A program made the translations under genes and the position numbers. Positions 41,336 to 49,924 of a stretch of 56,029 bases of DNA are shown piece by piece (the stretch's first letter is position 1; the number at the start of each line of letters is the position of its first letter). The DNA comes from a virus. Below the pieces are notes generated by a model. The model was not told the DNA's origin. It was given only the letters and a program-made list of their open reading frames with translations, and ran no database searches. Where the stretch lies: positions 1-56,029 of the IMG/VR virus record IMGVR_UViG_3300008108_000196. One strand, 5' to 3'.

Positions 41336-43947
41336 TATCCTATGTATAATCCAGAATCTTTTAGTGGGTTTCTACCTGATGGAATTGTGCTATCACCTAA
41401 TGATGGTGGTGTTGCTGCTCCAGCTGTCTGAGTAGTATTTCCACCAGTATTTAATGCAACAATTTGTGGTTTAACATTCTGTCTTGGATTTGTAGAGATT
41501 TCTCCGAGAGTTTCCACTTTTGATTGCTGTGATGGTCTTTGGAATATAGGACTCGGAACTGCCATTACTTTTTCAGCAACGAATTTTTCTTTTTCTTTAC
41601 CTTTTAATCCCAATCTATCTGCTTCGGCTCTAGCAGCAATAGCAACTCTTTGTTGTTCTGCTGATGGTATTATATCTGGTCTTTGTCCATTTGCTAATGC
41701 TCCAGGTGGATTACCTGCTATTGAAGTTGTTGGAGTTGTAGATGGTTTATTAAATAATCCAGATGGGGCAGCCACTGCTCCTCTTGCTATCTGCTTACCA
41801 GAACCATACTGAACAGAAAAATAATTATCACTTTTTCCTCCTCGATGAACTTCTCCAGATGTTCCAGTACGATATCCACGAAATTCTGTTCTTCCTTGTA
41901 CATATGCAGATGCATTTTGTCTTAATTTAGGATCGGAAATAGCAGAAGCAGATTCTCGATACATTTTTCTTGCTCTATCTGCAGTAATAGACTGACCTCT
42001 AGCCTTGTAATAGTACATAATTGCTTTCACTGCATCATCTTCTGTTTTTATATTTTTAAATACATCAGCTATTTGTGTTCCAGCTCCACTAGATGCTTTT
42101 GGATCTTTAAATGCTACTTGATATTGTCCTTGTCTTGTAAGAATATCTGTAATAGAACTACCATATGATCCATCCCCCAATCTATTATAAACTGACTGAG
42201 CTACATCAGCTCTTCCTTGAGCAGATCCAGATTCAAGTGCAGCTACCGTAGCAAGTGTAGCAAAATCTTGCCCAGATCCACCAGCACCTGTTCCACCACC
42301 ACCCATACCATCTCCGCCTGCACCACCATCACCTGAAGTATCTACATCATTAATCTTTTTACCAAGAAGTTCCATAAACTTCCCAAAACCTTCTTTCAGT
42401 TTATCAAATATTCCTTTTTTCTTTTCTCCATCACCTTCTTTAGATTTATCTTCCTCTTCTGTTTTCTTAGCTATTGTTTTTGTTCCTGTTGCTTTGGTAA
42501 TAATAGACGAATTTAAACCAAATACACTAGCGAGAGGACGTTGTAGTTTACTCATTTCAGGAGCAATATCTTGTCCAGCAGATTCTCCCAAAACTTTAAC
42601 ATATTCCGATGTCAAAGCAAGAGCACCACCTCCAGCAGCCATTGGTATTAATTCCATAGCATCTATCAATGGTTGTGACGCATCGGTGTTTATATTGAGA
42701 GCTGCAGGAGCAAAATTATTTTTAGTACCCATTTCAAACTTTTGAATATTATTAATCATGGGAGTTTTTGGTTTTGGTTCTATTTTACCAGTCACTGCAC
42801 TCTTTTGTCCTTGTGTAAAATTATTATCAATTGGAATTACTTCACTTGGCTCATCAATTTTATGTAGATATCCACTGTCAGGACCAGATACAATTTTAAC
42901 ACCACGATCAGATGCCAGTGCTTCCGTGCCATGTAACTCCACTCCACCTTTACCAAACATTCCACCCCTTTCTGCCTTAGGATAACCATAAGCTTCCATA
43001 GAAGCAGTATCATTTACCATGCTATTAACTGGTTTTACTTCAGGTGGTTGCCTCAAGTAAGGATCCATCATTGCTTGCTCATTAGCAAAGGTAGAAAAAC
43101 TTCTACTTTCGTTGACTATTGTTCTCAAATCATCTGGTGTTTCTGCTCCAGCAGCAGCTCTCTTTCCTTCTAATTTACTTTCTTGTTGTATATCTTCTTT
43201 CTTGTCAATAAAATCTTTTTGTACTTGGGTTTGATTAGAAATTACATCAACTAATTTTTGTAGTTTATCTTCGAGTGTAGTATTTCTAACCTTAAGATCT
43301 TGTGCAACATCTGCTTGTAACTGATTGGCAGTAATCAGTGTTCCATAAACAGAAGCAGATGATTGTGTAATCGATTGCGCTGTTTTTTCAATTGATTTTG
43401 CAATAGCATCAATAGATTCAATAATTTGTTCTCTTGAAACTCTTTTACCAGTTCCTCCACCAATAGCATTTTGAACTTTCTTTCTCGTGCTAGGAACCTT
43501 TTCACTTTGTGGAGCAAACATTTCATCATAATCATTATAATCAAACTGACTACGAAACTTCTTAGCGTTCTTTAAATTTGCTTTAGAATATATTAATGAT
43601 TGTTTTAGTTGACCAATAACTTTTCCACGTAATTGTTTATTCTTAGATATCTTACCAAGAAGTAATCCTTTCCTATAAAGTGCAGCAAGTTCCTGTTTCT
43701 TTTTCTTGATAGCGAAGCCACCAAACTCACCTATCAATGCTTTCCTGAAAAAGAATCCAGGTGGATTCATTGCATCAAATTGAGCCTCATCAATACCCTG
43801 TTTCCATGCTTCTTTTTTGGCATAAGCACGTTCTTTATCTGCCATCACTTTGGCAGCAAGAACTTTGGAGATCATTGCTCCCATAGAATCTTTGAGGATT
43901 GTAGAATCTCCTCTCGTATCTACTGCGGTTTCAAACCCTGCTGCCAT
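41335..43947 (-). CDS. Tail protein with coiled coils and SleB-type cell-wall hydrolase (870 aa)
   Basis: The N-terminus is basic and helical (about 1-150), followed by coiled coil (about 170-275) ending KLEGKRAAAGAETPDDL, then a linker and a hydrolase domain at about 562-650 (ALESGSAQGRADVAQSVYNRL, then DILTRQGQYQVAF). That domain matches the SleB/Hydrolase_2 lytic transglycosylase family; E in ALESG is the likely catalytic residue. A Pro-rich end follows. Parts resemble the upstream 1291-residue gene. Likely a virion protein that opens peptidoglycan during injection. Strong AGGAAGG ribosome site; late motif at 43968. Confidence 0.75.
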   Translation of the reverse strand: MAAGFETAVDTRGDSTILKDSMGAMISKVLAAKVMADKERAYAKKEAWKQGIDEAQFDAMNPPGFFFRKALIGEFGGFAIKKKKQELAALYRKGLLLGKISKNKQLRGKVIGQLKQSLIYSKANLKNAKKFRSQFDYNDYDEMFAPQSEKVPSTRKKVQNAIGGGTGKRVSREQIIESIDAIAKSIEKTAQSITQSSASVYGTLITANQLQADVAQDLKVRNTTLEDKLQKLVDVISNQTQVQKDFIDKKEDIQQESKLEGKRAAAGAETPDDLRTIVNESRSFSTFANEQAMMDPYLRQPPEVKPVNSMVNDTASMEAYGYPKAERGGMFGKGGVELHGTEALASDRGVKIVSGPDSGYLHKIDEPSEVIPIDNNFTQGQKSAVTGKIEPKPKTPMINNIQKFEMGTKNNFAPAALNINTDASQPLIDAMELIPMAAGGGALALTSEYVKVLGESAGQDIAPEMSKLQRPLASVFGLNSSIITKATGTKTIAKKTEEEDKSKEGDGEKKKGIFDKLKEGFGKFMELLGKKINDVDTSGDGGAGGDGMGGGGTGAGGSGQDFATLATVAALESGSAQGRADVAQSVYNRLGDGSYGSSITDILTRQGQYQVAFKDPKASSGAGTQIADVFKNIKTEDDAVKAIMYYYKARGQSITADRARKMYRESASAISDPKLRQNASAYVQGRTEFRGYRTGTSGEVHRGGKSDNYFSVQYGSGKQIARGAVAAPSGLFNKPSTTPTTSIAGNPPGALANGQRPDIIPSAEQQRVAIAARAEADRLGLKGKEKEKFVAEKVMAVPSPIFQRPSQQSKVETLGEISTNPRQNVKPQIVALNTGGNTTQTAGAATPPSLGDSTIPSGRNPLKDSGLYIG

Positions 43948-43967
43948 TTGTTATACCTTCCTACTGA

Positions 43968-43975
43968 TATTTATT
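43968..43975 (-). promoter_or_regulatory. Candidate late promoter AATAAATA
   Basis: Built on the TAA stop of the 1291-residue gene (CAA TAA ATA), 20 bases upstream of the next ATG. Confidence 0.55.
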
Positions 43976-46900
43976 GTAAGGATAGACGTAATTTTTCTAA
44001 TGTTCTTACATCATATTCTTTATCAGTCATCCACTTACCATTTGATTGTATAAAACTAACTCCATAATTTTGTGGTAGCGGCGGCATTTGTTGATTATTA
44101 ATTACCATATACATTTTCGATTCATCTGTGCCGTATGCATTGATTAATTCATTCTTTTTAGCAGGAGGAACATCAGGAGTAATATTATTCTTCATCATAA
44201 ACATGTCTGCTGGATTATCATTATCAACTTTTTCAAATTGTACTCCTTGAGATGCCATAAAATCTCTAACTAATGCATTGTTTTGTCCACCGCTTGTTTG
44301 TATTGGCATCATGCCATCAAAAAATTCAAATCCATTTTTTGTTTTGTGTGCTTTATATTGTTTACCACCAGAAGTAAACATTTTTTCTTGACCAGTTTTC
44401 ATACCAAAATTTTGTGTGATTTCTTGACCACTAGTTGGAGTTCCTGCATATGTTTCAAGTGGAGTAGATCCATTCGGATCTAATGATAATCCAGGTATTT
44501 TACCAGCTTGTATGTCAGCCATTTTAAGTGCTTTTTTCAGAATACTGCTACCAGCTTTATCTGGATCAATATGTTTTCCATTGACAATCATTTCAAAGTG
44601 TAAGTGAGGAGCACTACTAATGTTATCCGTCTTAGTAATTACACCAAGTTTTTGTCCTGCTTTAACTTGATCTCCAACTTTAACTGATGGAGTAACATGT
44701 AAATATTTTGTCTTAATATTATTAGCATGTTCAACTGTAATTCCATAACTAATTCCTCCCCCTGGAATATCAGCAACTTCAAATACTTGAGTAACCTTTC
44801 CTGGCAATGAGGAAACAAATTTCATTCCAGGAGGGCCAATTATGTCTCTACCCATATGTCTCCTTCCACCATCTCTAGGAGCACCAAACATAGCACCAGG
44901 ATAATCTTGTAGTTCACCTTGTTCCATTGGATTTACAATATTACCTTTAAGATCTCCTTCAATACCAGTACCATCATAATCTTCTAATGGAGCAAATGGA
45001 TTTCTTATTTTCTTTGCTAAGTTATCCAAGAAATTTTTAAACTTGTCTTCTGGATCTATCATCTTCAGTAATTTTTCAGCAAAACTCTCAGGATCTCCCT
45101 GCAATGCTTCTATTTCTTCACGGGACATACCCTCAAATCCATCTTTCATTGATTGCTTTTTCTTTTTATTTTTGATTCCATTAAATGTTCCTCCAAGATA
45201 AGAGAAACTACCCCCAACATTTGTCTGTGCTGTCGTTGATGGAAGTCCAAATAATTTAATTAACGGTGCTGCTTTTTGTTCAAACATTGGAGCAATAGAA
45301 GCACCAGCAGGACCAAGACCATTAATAAATTTGGATGCAGCAGAAACTAAAATTCCTCCAGCTGAATTAAATGGATTGAATTGATCTGCTTTATCTTTAT
45401 CAATCAGCATTTCTGTGCCGTGAAGAATAGCAGTTCCTGGTTTTGCTTCTTCTGTGCCCATTTCATATTGTTTTTTATCAGCTCCAGTAACTGTATCAGC
45501 AATTTTAGCCCCAGCATAACCACCAGCAGCACTGAACGCAGCGCCAATTAGAAGACCAGCTAAGGTTCCTACACCAGGGAACAGCATGGTGCCTATCGCC
45601 GCACCAGCAGCAGCACCAGCAAGACCACCACCGACACCTACAGCTGCCTGTACATCACTTTGTCCTGCTGATTTTCTATCACCATATTCCCAAACAGCAA
45701 GTGCCTGTTTTAATCCAGGAACATTTCTACCAACACCTTTTATTTTGGATACTCCACCCATTCCTTGAGCAGCAGATCTAGCTGAAGCTATATTCTTACC
45801 AAAATTTGCTGCTTTTGCTGGAAGCATTCTATTGATTTTACCAGCAGCTGCATTACTAATTCTACCAACTGCTTTACCAGGAACTCTTTGTACTTTTCTT
45901 CCAGCAGTTCTTAATGATCTTAATCTCTTAGGAAGTTTTCTGTATAAATTACGTACTAATTTTTGTCTATAATATTGTTGTATTCTATTAGTTCTTTTTT
46001 TGCCAGGTTTTTCTTTAGTTAAATCTTCAGGAACTTCTATCCCAGCAGAATCATACTGTCCTTCTAATTTTTGCTCTGCTTTTAATCTATCAATATCTTC
46101 TTTTGCTTTTTCAGATTGTTCATATTGTTTCTGAAAAGCATTTAAAATAGCATCAAATTTTCTTGTAAGGATATCGTCCTGAGCTTGTAATGCTTCAAGT
46201 GACGCTGTACTTATTTCAATATTTGTTCTAATTAAATCATTCTGCTCAAGCAAAGATTGATTTACTTGCTCAAGCTGTCCAGTAACTGCTGCTAAACTTT
46301 TGGTAATGCCTTGCAGTAGTTTAGTATTAGAAACGTAGTAAGATTTTCTTTCTTTAGTTCCTGTTTTCTTTCTTTTTTTGTTGAGTACTTCTTCTAGTGT
46401 TGTTGGATCAATAGAATCATCTAATACTTCATCTGGGATAGTTTCCTCCGATCCCATGCCATCATCTTCTTCATAATCTATTTCTTCAAAATCGTCATCA
46501 TCTTCATCTTCTTCAAAATCTTCTCCAAATTTACCTTCAAATGCTTCCTGCATTCGTTCAGCAAGTGTCTTACGACGAGTTGTACTTTGTTCTTCTTCTA
46601 CAGCATCTTCTAGCTCTTTTTTCTTCTCTTCAATCTGATCCTTAAGTTCTTCTGGATCTTCTGGATCTTCCGCTTCTTCATCCCTTACATTTCCAAGAAG
46701 ATCATCTAAGCTGTTGCCATAAAGATCATCATCCTCTTCTTCATCATCCTCTTCTTCATCCATTTCATCATAATCTTCTTCATCTTCCTCTTCTTCTTCT
46801 TCATACTCTTCTGGATCTTGATAAAACCCATCATAAACAGGAGGAACTTCTATTTCACCTACATCATCATTGTTTAGTATTTCTCGTATCGTTTCAAGAA

Positions 46901-47846
46901 TTTTTTTCTTATAAGATTTAATTATATCATAATCTTTCATATCATGTATCGATAAGCCAGTAGCTTCAAATAACCACGTTCTAAAATCTATTGTTTTTTG
47001 TTGAGTGGTTTTACTATAGTAACCTTCTTTATCTGTTGATTTAACAAGAGAATGATAAATGGCTTTATCAATATCAGATTCAAAATATACACTATATTTT
47101 CCTCTGTTTCCCCAAAGATAATGGGTATGAACTTTTTGTAAATGTAAAGGTAATTTTGGGTGGTTTACATTCTTTTTGACTGCTACTTCTTTTTCTTCTT
47201 TTGGTTTATCATTTACTACTATTTTTTCTGGTTGTTCATAAATTTTCTTTGTTCTATATTCAGGTAGATATGTATCTACTAACCAGTTTTGATATACTTC
47301 GTTGTGTATTCCCGATTGATCTTCAAGTGAGGGAAACTCTCCACTCTTCTTAATATTAGCGATCAATTTATCAGCATCTTTTTCTGATAAATCTACCTCA
47401 GAAAAATAACCTTTCCCAGTAAGTTGTGCTTTTAACGTTTCCCAAACACTTGGTCCAACTTGATTAAGCGAAAACCAATGTATTTGTATACCAGCAGGAG
47501 TTGCTGGTCTATTGTTTTTCTTTTCTGCTGGTGCTGGAGCCGATACTCTAGTATCAACCGCAACTTCAGCACCAGCAGAAGAGATATCATAAAATTCTTT
47601 TAGGTGTCTACGAATAGCACGAATGCCTTCCGTTTCTTTTCCGATTATTAAATCATTTTCAATAGTATCATAATATTCAGGAAGATCTGATGGTGCTAAC
47701 CATGTATCTTTACTAGCAGCAGTTTCTTTTGCTTTCTGTATTCCTTCACTTGTTTGTGGGAATACACCATAGGCTATGAGAGATCCAGCAGCAATTTCTA
47801 GATGGATCTCATTCTTAACTTTCTTTATAGCCTTTGGTGGTATCAT
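43971..47846 (-). CDS. Tape-measure-like tail protein with M23 peptidase domain (1291 aa)
   Basis: Order of regions: N-terminal domain (about 1-300); a block of Glu/Asp (about 340-385); coiled coil (about 490-600, ending KLEGQYDSAGIEVPEDL); a very basic helical stretch (about 605-690); a hydrophobic Gly/Ala zipper (about 728-785, GLLIGAAFSAAGGYAG); and an M23 (LytM) endopeptidase at about 985-1095 with zinc ligands in HMGRD and HLHFEM. Long helical proteins with zipper and hydrolase domains, lying behind frameshifted tail-chaperone genes, are usually tape measures. In T4 that role belongs to gp29 (590 aa), so here it is inferred. ATGA overlap with the frameshift frame. Confidence 0.7.
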   Translation of the reverse strand: MIPPKAIKKVKNEIHLEIAAGSLIAYGVFPQTSEGIQKAKETAASKDTWLAPSDLPEYYDTIENDLIIGKETEGIRAIRRHLKEFYDISSAGAEVAVDTRVSAPAPAEKKNNRPATPAGIQIHWFSLNQVGPSVWETLKAQLTGKGYFSEVDLSEKDADKLIANIKKSGEFPSLEDQSGIHNEVYQNWLVDTYLPEYRTKKIYEQPEKIVVNDKPKEEKEVAVKKNVNHPKLPLHLQKVHTHYLWGNRGKYSVYFESDIDKAIYHSLVKSTDKEGYYSKTTQQKTIDFRTWLFEATGLSIHDMKDYDIIKSYKKKILETIREILNNDDVGEIEVPPVYDGFYQDPEEYEEEEEEDEEDYDEMDEEEDDEEEDDDLYGNSLDDLLGNVRDEEAEDPEDPEELKDQIEEKKKELEDAVEEEQSTTRRKTLAERMQEAFEGKFGEDFEEDEDDDDFEEIDYEEDDGMGSEETIPDEVLDDSIDPTTLEEVLNKKRKKTGTKERKSYYVSNTKLLQGITKSLAAVTGQLEQVNQSLLEQNDLIRTNIEISTASLEALQAQDDILTRKFDAILNAFQKQYEQSEKAKEDIDRLKAEQKLEGQYDSAGIEVPEDLTKEKPGKKRTNRIQQYYRQKLVRNLYRKLPKRLRSLRTAGRKVQRVPGKAVGRISNAAAGKINRMLPAKAANFGKNIASARSAAQGMGGVSKIKGVGRNVPGLKQALAVWEYGDRKSAGQSDVQAAVGVGGGLAGAAAGAAIGTMLFPGVGTLAGLLIGAAFSAAGGYAGAKIADTVTGADKKQYEMGTEEAKPGTAILHGTEMLIDKDKADQFNPFNSAGGILVSAASKFINGLGPAGASIAPMFEQKAAPLIKLFGLPSTTAQTNVGGSFSYLGGTFNGIKNKKKKQSMKDGFEGMSREEIEALQGDPESFAEKLLKMIDPEDKFKNFLDNLAKKIRNPFAPLEDYDGTGIEGDLKGNIVNPMEQGELQDYPGAMFGAPRDGGRRHMGRDIIGPPGMKFVSSLPGKVTQVFEVADIPGGGISYGITVEHANNIKTKYLHVTPSVKVGDQVKAGQKLGVITKTDNISSAPHLHFEMIVNGKHIDPDKAGSSILKKALKMADIQAGKIPGLSLDPNGSTPLETYAGTPTSGQEITQNFGMKTGQEKMFTSGGKQYKAHKTKNGFEFFDGMMPIQTSGGQNNALVRDFMASQGVQFEKVDNDNPADMFMMKNNITPDVPPAKKNELINAYGTDESKMYMVINNQQMPPLPQNYGVSFIQSNGKWMTDKEYDVRTLEKLRLSLQ

Positions 47847-48735
47847 TGATTAGCTGCTTCTTGCTTTGCTTTCTCTTCTTTAATATGTTGTTTCAACAAT
47901 GCAATGTAAACATCCCTCTCCCATGGTATGAGGTTTTCAATCTCAGTCAAAGAGTATTTATGATACTGCATCAAAGCAAAGTTAGTTTTATAATACCCTT
48001 CCAAACTTTCTTGGAAGAGTGCTATGCGAAAAAATTCTGCAGACCCTCGATAACATAATCAGATTCCTCTCCAGTATTAGGATTCTTCACGGTAAACTTA
48101 TGCTGTAGTTTAGGCATAGTCTCATAAAATTTTTGAATCTCTTCAAACTGTTTAGCAGTAAGAGTTTCTACCCATTCAACCATTTCTTTTTTGGATGTAG
48201 TAGAAGAATCCCACACCTCTTCTACATCAAAGATTTGATCAATAGATTCAGCAATAAATTCAAATACTTCTTCAGTCTTCACCGACTTATCAAGGAATTC
48301 TGTTTCAATAAATCTATCCATGCTTGGATACTTCATCATGATACCCATAGTATTAGTCAGCATGATCTTATTGGTATGACCTTCTGGTTTGAATACTTCA
48401 ATGTCATTAATATTAATCTTTTTTTCTACCTGCGTCTTGCCATCATCTCTACAAGTTACATTCATTGTAATAACTTCACCCACGGCAGCAGCACGAATCT
48501 TCATGAAAATATACTCAAGATCAAAGGAAGGAAGTTCTTCTACTTTAATTCTTGTAAGAACACAGTTCTTAATCAAATCTTTTACCGCTTGCTTTACTTC
48601 TTTCTCATCCTCAGATTCCAAAGCAAGTAGTAATACCTTTTCTTCTTTTACAATAAAAGGTCTATATTTAATTGTCTTCCCATTTGAGGGTAACTCCAAT
48701 TCGTATGTTGGATAACCAACCTTAGGTAATGCCAT
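47843..48735 (-). CDS. gp26-gp51-type fusion made by -1 frameshift (297 aa)
   Basis: Predicted product when ribosomes slip -1 on the T TTT TTC heptamer (48028-48034). It has 236 residues of the gp26-like protein and then 61 residues beginning RIALFQESLEGYYK and ending KQEAANQ. The extension frame opens after a TGA inside gp26 and has no ATG or GTG before its residue 20; the only earlier candidate is a TTG without a good ribosome site. The extension contains SLTEIENLIPWERDVY, typical of small T4-type hub assembly proteins in this position. Its stop overlaps the tape-measure ATG. The exact parallel is lambda gpG/gpGT. Confidence 0.7.
47996..48034 (-). promoter_or_regulatory. -1 programmed ribosomal frameshift signal
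   Basis: Slippery heptamer TTTTTTC in the gp26 reading frame (codons TTT TTC), two codons before the TAG stop. Eight bases of spacer follow, then a 9-bp hairpin CTCTTCCAA-GAAAGT-TTGGAAGGG (one T-G pair). All three elements are in the normal order and spacing for bacterial and phage -1 frameshifting. Confidence 0.75.
48022..48735 (-). CDS. 26: gp26-like baseplate/tail assembly protein (237 aa)
   Basis: Matches the T4 gp26 type (T4_baseplate family): N-terminal PTYELELPSNGKTIKYRPF, then EEKVLLLALES, KNCVLTRIKVEELPSFDLEY and IRAAAVGEVI. T4 gp26 (208 aa) is listed as a hub assembly protein. It is late: a GATAAATA motif at 48760-48767 lies 24 bases upstream, made from the previous gene's stop. 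The end of the gene carries a frameshift signal, so it should exist in a short and a long form. Confidence 0.85.
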   Translation of the reverse strand: MALPKVGYPTYELELPSNGKTIKYRPFIVKEEKVLLLALESEDEKEVKQAVKDLIKNCVLTRIKVEELPSFDLEYIFMKIRAAAVGEVITMNVTCRDDGKTQVEKKININDIEVFKPEGHTNKIMLTNTMGIMMKYPSMDRFIETEFLDKSVKTEEVFEFIAESIDQIFDVEEVWDSSTTSKKEMVEWVETLTAKQFEEIQKFYETMPKLQHKFTVKNPNTGEESDYVIEGLQNFFA

Positions 48736-48759
48736 TTAAACTAAATCAATTCGTAATAT

Positions 48760-48767
48760 TATTTATC
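48760..48767 (-). promoter_or_regulatory. Candidate late promoter GATAAATA
   Basis: Minus strand GATAAATA formed by the last codon and stop of the tube-like gene (GGA TAA ATA), 24 bases before the gp26-like ATG. Confidence 0.6.
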
Positions 48768-49455
48768 CCTTATACTTACGAATGTCTGCTACAGTAGTCC
48801 TCATCTGATCATAATAAAAACTTGCACTTACCCTGGTAATCTGTGATGTTCCATATGATAGTGGCACAGCATCAATACTATATGGATAAACTCCCGTCAT
48901 CAAATGTACTAATGGTGTTCTTGAGTTTGGCGCATTAGCACCTTTTTCTGTCTTTGCTATACGTAATGTTGCTTGATATTCATTAGGATACTGCATTCTC
49001 ATGCTCAAATTTTGAGCTACAGGTATTGTATTTGATTTAAAATTCTTTAGCCTATCAGAACTATCTTTAAATAATGTAGTTCCTTGCATAAAATTATACC
49101 AAGCAAGCAAGAATTTATATGGTGCCATGTTAGCATCACACATCCATGTCAAACTAAAGTCAGTAATCAATCTAGTATGAGCATAATTTAAATTACCTCT
49201 GCCGAGATATCTACCATTGATTTGCCCAGTAGCAAATTGCATACCAGGAAGTTGTGCTTCATCACAAAACATATTAACCAATGATCCTGGTTTTCCACTA
49301 TCGTTAGCAGAATTTATATCAATTCCAATGTCTTTTAAAATACTAGACAATTTACTATTTTTTGACAAATCAAATTGCACATCATAACCATTGGTCATGG
49401 ACATGCCACCATTTGCACTGATGGCTGCCATAAAGTTGCTGATTGATCCTGCCAC
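48763..49455 (-). CDS. Tail-tube-like protein, gp19/gp54 family (230 aa)
   Basis: Tube-fold pattern: FCDEAQLPGMQF, GRYLGRGN, the long strand ITDFSLTWMCDANM, then YKFLLAWYNFM, as in T4 gp19 and in the tube-initiator gp54. Being next to hub genes, and across from gp48, favours the initiator (gp54) role over the main tube. Starts with GTG at 49455; a downstream ATG at residue 9 is possible. A divergent late motif CATAAATA lies 26 bases upstream, overlapping the gp4 start. Confidence 0.65.
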   Translation of the reverse strand: MAGSISNFMAAISANGGMSMTNGYDVQFDLSKNSKLSSILKDIGIDINSANDSGKPGSLVNMFCDEAQLPGMQFATGQINGRYLGRGNLNYAHTRLITDFSLTWMCDANMAPYKFLLAWYNFMQGTTLFKDSSDRLKNFKSNTIPVAQNLSMRMQYPNEYQATLRIAKTEKGANAPNSRTPLVHLMTGVYPYSIDAVPLSYGTSQITRVSASFYYDQMRTTVADIRKYKG

Positions 49456-49456
49456 T

Positions 49457-49489
49457 CTAAATATTAGTGTTGGGTATAATATATTTATG
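49457..49489. promoter_or_regulatory. Divergent late promoters between tube-like gene and gp4
   Basis: Plus strand CTAAATA (49457-49463) for gp4 onward; minus strand CATAAATA (49482-49489) for the tube-like gene. The two lie within one 31-base gap plus start codon. Confidence 0.55.
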
Positions 49490-49924
49490 GCATATTCTGG
49501 GATCTACAAACCAACTCACCCTGAAAAGTATAGGGGTAACCCCACTCGGATTATCTATCGTTCTATGTGGGAGAAAAAGTTCATGATCTTCTGTGATAAT
49601 ACTCCCAGTATTGTAGAGTGGGGGAGTGAAGAAGTGATTGTTCCTTATCGTTGTCCCACGGATGGAAGAGCACATAGATACTTTCCAGATTTTTATATCA
49701 AAGTAAAAAATAAAGATGATCTAACCCAAAAGTATATCATAGAAATCAAACCAAAGAAACAAGTTGAAGGTCCAAACAGAACACCCAAAAGAAAAACCGC
49801 TGCTTGGAAAAGAGAAGTCAATACATTCATTAAGAATCAAGCAAAGTGGAATGCAGCAAGAGAGTTCTGTGAGGATCGTCAAATGAAATTTCTAATTCTA
49901 ACAGAGGACCACCTTAAAGTATAA
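49487..49924 (+). CDS. 4: gp4-like head completion protein (145 aa)
   Basis: Matches T4 gp4 (head completion, also called gp50/gp65): MAYSGIYKPTHPEKYRGNPT, IIYRSMWEKKFMIFCD, HRYFPDFYI, IIEIKPKKQ and FCEDRQMKFLIL. The PDFY...EIK pattern resembles a PD-(D/E)XK nuclease core, so the fold may derive from a nuclease. The start at 49487 is fixed by the homologous N-terminus. It works after packaging to close the head before tail joining. Stop overlaps the next ATG (TAATG). Confidence 0.88.
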   Translation: MAYSGIYKPTHPEKYRGNPTRIIYRSMWEKKFMIFCDNTPSIVEWGSEEVIVPYRCPTDGRAHRYFPDFYIKVKNKDDLTQKYIIEIKPKKQVEGPNRTPKRKTAAWKREVNTFIKNQAKWNAAREFCEDRQMKFLILTEDHLKV

